Source: Lachnospiraceae bacterium
GTDB lineage: Bacteria; Bacillota; Clostridia; Lachnospirales; Lachnospiraceae
Length of the DNA stretch: 64,000 nucleotides
Direction: 5' to 3'
Assembly: GCA_902363825.1 (NCBI GenBank)
Contig: CABJBK010000004.1
Coordinates: 131,712-195,711, forward strand
Part shown: piece by piece, positions 60,625 through 64,000 of the stretch
Layout: every line of letters begins with the position of its first letter
Position numbering within the stretch: position 1 is the first letter of the stretch
Translations under genes and position numbers: made by a program
The notes under the pieces: model-generated
Databases searched by the model: none
Told to the model about the DNA's origin: nothing
Seen by the model: the letters and a program-made list of their open reading frames with translations, nothing else

Positions 60625-61336
60625 AATTGGTTATGACAAGTGCCGCTCCCGACAATAGCAGCATGACTATGACCAGCTTTTTGACTGTTTTTTCGTTTAA
60701 AAAACTGCCGCTTTTCATCCCTGCGAACATTCCGACAAGCATGACCGGCACCAAAACCACGGCCTGTCTGACCGTTCCCGGGGTGATGATTCCAAGAATT
60801 GTATACAAGATAATGCGAAATGTATTTTCAATGCAAAATACCATGCAGATGTTGGCCTTAAATTCCTGACTGGAATCCGTCACTCTGCTCATATACGCTG
60901 CAAGCAGCGCCCCGACGCCGTACAGTCCGCAGAGCACACCGGAAATGATCCCGATCGCTCCGAGTGCCAGACCGGACTGCCTGCCCATCTTCCCGCCGTT
61001 CTCCCGGAAAAACATCTCCAGCGCAAGCGCGATGATGATAAATCCAAACGCGATCTTAACTGCGCGCACATCCACGTTTTTTAGCAGTAATATCCCCGGA
61101 ATGTCTCCGACCAGCACGATCGCAGTCAGCGGCAGCCAGATCTTTGTCTTCAATGAGGCTCTTTCTTTCCGGATCAGCATCAGGTTCGTCGGATACCCCA
61201 GTATCAGTTCCACCGGAGAAATATTTACATTGTCATAGCCAAAGCTTAAAATGGTCGTAAACACCAGGGTATTCGCAAATCCGCAGAGTCCCTTGATAAA
61301 ATACGCGCACAGAGCCGCGCATATCATCCAGCCCAT
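60617..61336 (-). CDS. TauE/SafE-family permease
   Basis: A 239-residue membrane protein with about seven to eight hydrophobic segments. AYFIKGLCGFANTLVFTTIL and the repeated half beginning ALGAIGIISGVLCGLYGVGA are family hallmarks. Members export sulfite, sulfonates or organic anions. Its start overlaps the stop of the chimeric remnant at 61336 (TAATG), so it may have been coupled to a chemoreceptor gene. Confidence 0.85.
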   Translation of the reverse strand: MGWMICAALCAYFIKGLCGFANTLVFTTILSFGYDNVNISPVELILGYPTNLMLIRKERASLKTKIWLPLTAIVLVGDIPGILLLKNVDVRAVKIAFGFIIIALALEMFFRENGGKMGRQSGLALGAIGIISGVLCGLYGVGALLAAYMSRVTDSSQEFKANICMVFCIENTFRIILYTILGIITPGTVRQAVVLVPVMLVGMFAGMKSGSFLNEKTVKKLVIVMLLLSGAALVITNFS

Positions 61337-61963
61337 TATCTGTTACGTCTCTCTTCGATCTTATTTAAAAGCCCCTGCATTGTATCTTTCATATCATTCA
61401 GTCTGGTGCTGTTTTCCTCGTCCGCTTCCATCGTTTCACTTGCATGCGCGCTGACTTCTTCGGAAACTGCGGATATCGTCTGAATGGACGCCACGATCAC
61501 GCTGTTTGCCTCTTTCAGTTCGTTGATCTCCGCTGCAAGTTTCTTTACATGTTCCTGAATCGCAAAGGTATTTTTCTCGATCGCAAGAAAACTGTCCGCC
61601 GTGTTGGAAGCTCCCTGTTTTTCTTCATAGATCCCGGCGATCATCTGACGGATCTCACCTACCACTTCACTGATCGCGGAAGAAACATTCTGGATAAGTT
61701 CTGTAATATTGACCGTTGCTTCCTTCGTCTGCGTCGCCATGCCGGAAATCTCTGTCGCTACAACTGCAAAACCTTTTCCTGCCTCGCCTGCCAGATACCA
61801 CTCGCCCGGATAATATTTTTCCGCGCACGCCCGGATATCTTTTACCAGCGCAAACGCTTCCTCTCCTTCGGTCTACCGCACATAAAACAAACAGCATTCC
61901 AAATACAATCAAAACCAGTTTCGGATGATTGACAATTTTTCGGTAAAATTTTTCCAGTTTCAT
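61336..61963 (-). pseudogene. Chimeric remnant: MMPL/RND transporter N terminus joined to a chemoreceptor C terminus
   Basis: From ATG 61963 (AGGAG upstream) about 30 residues (KLEKFYRKIVNHPKLVLIVF) match the first membrane segment of MMPL-type transporters. The reading then shifts frame; an in-frame TAG lies at 61873. The next piece, TEGEEAFALVKDIRACAEKY, still looks like the MMPL periplasmic domain. After a junction at GCAGGCGAG (61783-61791) the sequence becomes a chemoreceptor signalling tip and tail (AGKGFAVVATEISGMA, to the stop at 61336). Neither gene is functional as read. The MCP part alone could be translated from ATG 61740 (134 residues) without a clear ribosome site. Confidence 0.7.
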
Positions 61964-62006
61964 AAATTTCTCCTTCCATATTTTTTATCTTTTTCCTGTC
62001 CCGGGA

Positions 62007-62321
62007 TTATCCCGAGGTCACTCCGCACAGGTATTTCCCCCGCAGCAAATACGTCCCGAATGATCCCGACAATGCCATCTCCAGCCTGTTGTCCGTCCAC
62101 TTTCCGCTGCCATGATAGTGCATTTTGCGATACATGGAACGTAATTCGCCATCCACTTCAATTTCTCCCTGTTCCTTCATTTTTCCGAAAAACGCCTCCA
62201 CATTTCCAAGCGCACTGATCTTTCCGCTGATCTGCTCTGCCTGAATATTGAGATACAGCAGCCCCTGCCGCACTCCGATCGGAACTTCCAGTTCAATTTC
62301 GTAAATACATTTTTCTACCAT
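62007..62321 (-). CDS. Unassigned 104-residue protein
   Basis: A short, beta-rich soluble protein beginning MVEKCIYEIELEVPIGVRQG and containing YHGSGKWTDNRLEMALSG. I recognise no family. It is divergent from the TetR gene and directly upstream of the MMPL remnant, so it was probably part of the same regulated unit, and may be the only intact target left. Confidence 0.7.
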   Translation of the reverse strand: MVEKCIYEIELEVPIGVRQGLLYLNIQAEQISGKISALGNVEAFFGKMKEQGEIEVDGELRSMYRKMHYHGSGKWTDNRLEMALSGSFGTYLLRGKYLCGVTSG

Positions 62322-62375
62322 ACTGCACCCCGCTTTTCATTCATGATTTTACTGTCTTTCCCCGCGCAATAACAT

Positions 62376-62469
62376 GGTCAAATTACTCCTGTTTGTGTAA
62401 TATGGGACAAATCTCTTAATTTGATGGTCAAATCCACCACAAAACTTCTTGCGGATTTGCCGGACAAAT
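62376..62469. repeat. Four GGWCAAAT direct repeats, likely TetR operators
   Basis: GGTCAAAT at 62376 and 62426, GGACAAAT at 62405 and 62462. The second and third are spaced 21 bases (two helical turns). The fourth lies in the spacer of the tetR promoter. They occupy the shared promoter region of the divergent genes. Confidence 0.55.
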
Positions 62470-62476
62470 GTATAAT
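62449..62476 (+). promoter_or_regulatory. Sigma-A promoter of the TetR gene
   Basis: TTGCGG and a perfect TATAAT are separated by 16 bases, with one GGACAAAT repeat inside the spacer, as expected for autorepression. Confidence 0.6.
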
Positions 62477-62502
62477 AAATATTGGAATTCATTTATTCGG
62501 AT

Positions 62503-63117
62503 ATGAGCGGGATGTTTTTCAGAAATGACCAACGAAGAAGTTTTTTTCAGACAAAAAAAGCACTTTCCGACGCATTAAAAAAATTAATGAGCCAAAAAGC
62601 GTTTTCCAAGATCACTGTGAGTGAGATCATCCGTATGTGTAACGTAAACCGCAAAACATTTTATTATCATTTTGAGGATATCCAGGCACTTTTAAAATGG
62701 ATGTTTGAACAGGAAGCCATTGAAATTGTAAAGCATTACGATCTCATGGTGGATTACACCGAGGTGATTTCCTTGGTTTTTGATTATGCCGCCAACAATG
62801 CTTATATTGTCAACTGTGCTTACGATTCCCTGGGCAGAGATGTATTAAAGCGCTTTTTCTGTCAGGATTTTCGTGGGATCACAGAAACGATGGTAAGACA
62901 TGCCGAGGAGCGTTTAAACATCCATGTTTCGGATGATTTTCGCTCATTCCTGTGCCACTTGTATACGGAAGGCATTGCCGGAATGCTGATCGATCTGTTC
63001 CAGCATCCTTCTGAATTCGACCAGATAAAAATGACAAACTACTTTTCCCTGATCATCAATCCCGCGCTTCCAGCCGTGCTCACCGCATATGTTGAAGAAC
63101 AAAATAATCATAAATAA
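62503..63117 (+). CDS. TetR/AcrR-family regulator
   Basis: A 204-residue protein. The HTH is KITVSEIIRMCNVNRKTFYYHF; the C-terminal ligand domain (residues about 75-200) resembles the DhaS-like subgroup. The frame is open from a TTG at 62482, but the -10 box at 62471 would place transcription start there, so I prefer ATG 62503 (ATG 62512 is also possible). It probably controls the divergent small gene and the former MMPL transporter. Confidence 0.85.
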   Translation: MSGMFFRNDQRRSFFQTKKALSDALKKLMSQKAFSKITVSEIIRMCNVNRKTFYYHFEDIQALLKWMFEQEAIEIVKHYDLMVDYTEVISLVFDYAANNAYIVNCAYDSLGRDVLKRFFCQDFRGITETMVRHAEERLNIHVSDDFRSFLCHLYTEGIAGMLIDLFQHPSEFDQIKMTNYFSLIINPALPAVLTAYVEEQNNHK

Positions 63118-63123
63118 CGTACA

Positions 63124-63168
63124 AAGAAGCGGAAACCACTGATTTTTCAATGATTTCCGCTTCTTTTT
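63124..63168. terminator. Terminator between tetR and the tRNA cluster
   Basis: AGAAGCGGAAA and TTTCCGCTTCT form an 11-bp stem followed by T5; the other strand also ends in a T-rich stretch. It separates the convergent tetR and tRNA operons. Confidence 0.85.
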
Positions 63169-63173
63169 AGGAA

Positions 63174-63246
63174 TGAGACACGGGGGATTCGAACCCCCGA
63201 CAACTTGATTAAAAGTCAAGTGCTCTACCAACTGAGCTAGTATCCC
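63174..63246 (-). tRNA. tRNA-Lys (TTT)
   Basis: 73 bases, full cloverleaf with anticodon loop CTTTTAA. The 3' CCA is not encoded. Last tRNA of the array. Confidence 0.95.
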
Positions 63247-63305
63247 ATTTAAAATTAATATTCCCTTTTTATCGGGCATCTATTCGCTTACTACTACGAA
63301 CAGAG

Positions 63306-63378
<73 letters not shown>

Positions 63379-63390
63379 ATATAAAATAAA

Positions 63391-63464
63391 TTGCGGGGAT
63401 AGGATTTGAACCTATGACCTTCGGGTTATGAGCCCGACGAGCTTCCAGACTGCTCCACCCCGCG
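63391..63464 (-). tRNA. Initiator tRNA-fMet (CAT)
   Basis: 74 bases; C1 opposes A72 (unpaired) and the anticodon stem has three G-C pairs (GGG/CCC), the two marks of the initiator. Loop CTCATAA. Confidence 0.95.
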
Positions 63465-63479
63465 ATAATAAATAAAAAA

Positions 63480-63561
63480 TGGATGGAGGTGGATTCGAAC
63501 CACCGAAGCAATTTGCAGCAGATTTACAGTCTGTCCCCTTTGGCCACTCGGGAATCCATCC
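63480..63561 (-). tRNA. tRNA-Tyr (GTA)
   Basis: 82 bases with a long variable arm; anticodon loop CTGTAAA; acceptor GGATGGA/TCCATCC. Confidence 0.95.
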
Positions 63562-63611
63562 ATATATATAAAAGAACCTAAGCTCAATTATATTCTATAT
63601 TAAATTATAGA

Positions 63612-63684
63612 AGCCGATGATCGGACTCGAACCGATAACCTGCTGATTACAAATCAGCTGCTCTGCCAATTGAGCCACATCGGC
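63612..63684 (-). tRNA. tRNA-Thr (TGT)
   Basis: 73 bases; acceptor GCCGATG/CATCGGC, anticodon loop TTTGTAA. Confidence 0.95.
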
Positions 63685-63706
63685 AAATCTTACACCTAAC
63701 TTAAAA

Positions 63707-63779
63707 TGGGACCTATAGGGCTCGAACCTATGACCCTCTGCTTGTAAGGCAGATGCTCTCCCAGCTGAGCTAAGATCCC
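63707..63779 (-). tRNA. tRNA-Val (TAC)
   Basis: 73 bases; anticodon loop CTTACAA; acceptor GGGATCT with one G-T wobble. Confidence 0.95.
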
Positions 63780-63783
63780 ATAA

Positions 63784-63857
63784 CGACCCAAGCGGGACTC
63801 GAACCCGCGACCTCCGCCGTGACAGGGCGGCGCTCTAACCAACTGAGCCATTGGGCC
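63784..63857 (-). tRNA. tRNA-Asp (GTC)
   Basis: 74 bases; anticodon loop CTGTCAC; discriminator G, as expected for Asp. First tRNA after the 23S rRNA, 73 bases from its end. Confidence 0.95.
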
Positions 63858-63930
63858 TCATGTACATTCAAAATTTCACACAGATCCGTGATACCGCTTA
63901 CTCTTACATCTGGCTTTCGCCTGATGTTTC

Positions 63931-64000
63931 TTGGTCAAGCCCTCGACCGATTAGTAACAGTCAGCTCCATGCGTTGCCGCACTTCCACCTCTGCCCTATC
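63931..64000 (-). rRNA. 23S rRNA, 3' end only
   Basis: On the minus strand the last 70 bases match the conserved 3' end of 23S rRNA (TACTAATCGGTCGAGGGCTTG near the terminus, with GCATGGAGCTGAC before it). The gene runs off the right edge. The end is placed at about 63931 from the terminal CTTGACC. The gap to tRNA-Asp holds no 5S rRNA. Confidence 0.9.

Noticed and set aside
61667..61963. A real 98-residue protein in the first frame of the chimeric region
   Set aside because: After about 30 residues the composition becomes arginine/glycine-rich and unlike protein, consistent with an out-of-frame reading of MMPL and MCP sequence.

Overview
The window looks like the chromosome of a flagellated, low-GC Gram-positive anaerobe of the Lachnospiraceae. 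It is most like Roseburia. The evidence is a Clostridia-type flagellin with FliW/CsrA and Maf, a meso-DAP-type MurE, a circularly permuted GH3 glucosidase, an LtaS-like sulfatase, and tRNAs without an encoded CCA. The genus is inference, not proof.

Layout. (1) Positions 1-13.2 kb, all on the minus strand: a surface or flagellar glycan operon. It holds methyltransferases, an aldolase fused to an unrelated C-terminal domain, a CMP-sugar-type cytidylyltransferase, a probable GT-B glycosyltransferase, an ATP-grasp ligase, a DegT-type aminotransferase, a CDP-glycerol-transferase-like protein, a three-part protein ending in a citrate-lyase-ligase-type nucleotidyltransferase, and two tandem IspD/TarI-like cytidylyltransferases. 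(2) 13.2-15.3 kb: a self-contained, AT-rich cassette of an ABC/AAA-type ATPase and a small PD-(D/E)XK-like protein, with its own promoter and terminator. It is preceded by an unassigned 45-codon gene. (3) 15.4-22.7 kb: a nonulosonic acid (sialic/legionaminic-type) set. A CBS-nucleotidyltransferase lies on minus; on plus are an aminotransferase, a FemX-like transferase, an SDR, NeuB, NeuC and NeuA. (4) 22.7-36.4 kb, minus: late flagellar genes transcribed as flgM-flgN-flgK-flgK-flgL-fliW-csrA, then flaG-fliD-fliS-fliT-like, then flagellin, a small gene and maf. Three good sigma-28 promoters separate the blocks. (5) 36.4-63.1 kb: housekeeping and accessory genes (murE, dapF, a transsulfuration enzyme, LtaS-like, a UPF0104 flippase, a radical SAM enzyme, transporters, GH3 glucosidase, AraC and TetR regulators) and a chimeric MMPL/MCP gene remnant. 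(6) 63.17-64 kb, minus: seven tRNAs (transcribed Asp, Val, Thr, Tyr, fMet, Phe, Lys) directly behind the 3' end of a 23S rRNA, with no 5S between them.

How it fits together. NeuC, NeuB and NeuA would make a CMP-nonulosonate, which Maf would load onto flagellin before export. FliW and CsrA, encoded just upstream, would adjust flagellin translation through a GGA hairpin next to the flagellin Shine-Dalgarno. FlgM gates sigma-28. The left glycan operon also has a sigma-28-type -10 box in front of it, so it may belong to the same regulon.

Best candidates for something undescribed: the ATPase/PD-(D/E)XK cassette; an aldolase-plus-cytidylyltransferase route to a CMP-activated keto acid; and two genes whose conserved N termini can be reached only from non-canonical start codons.
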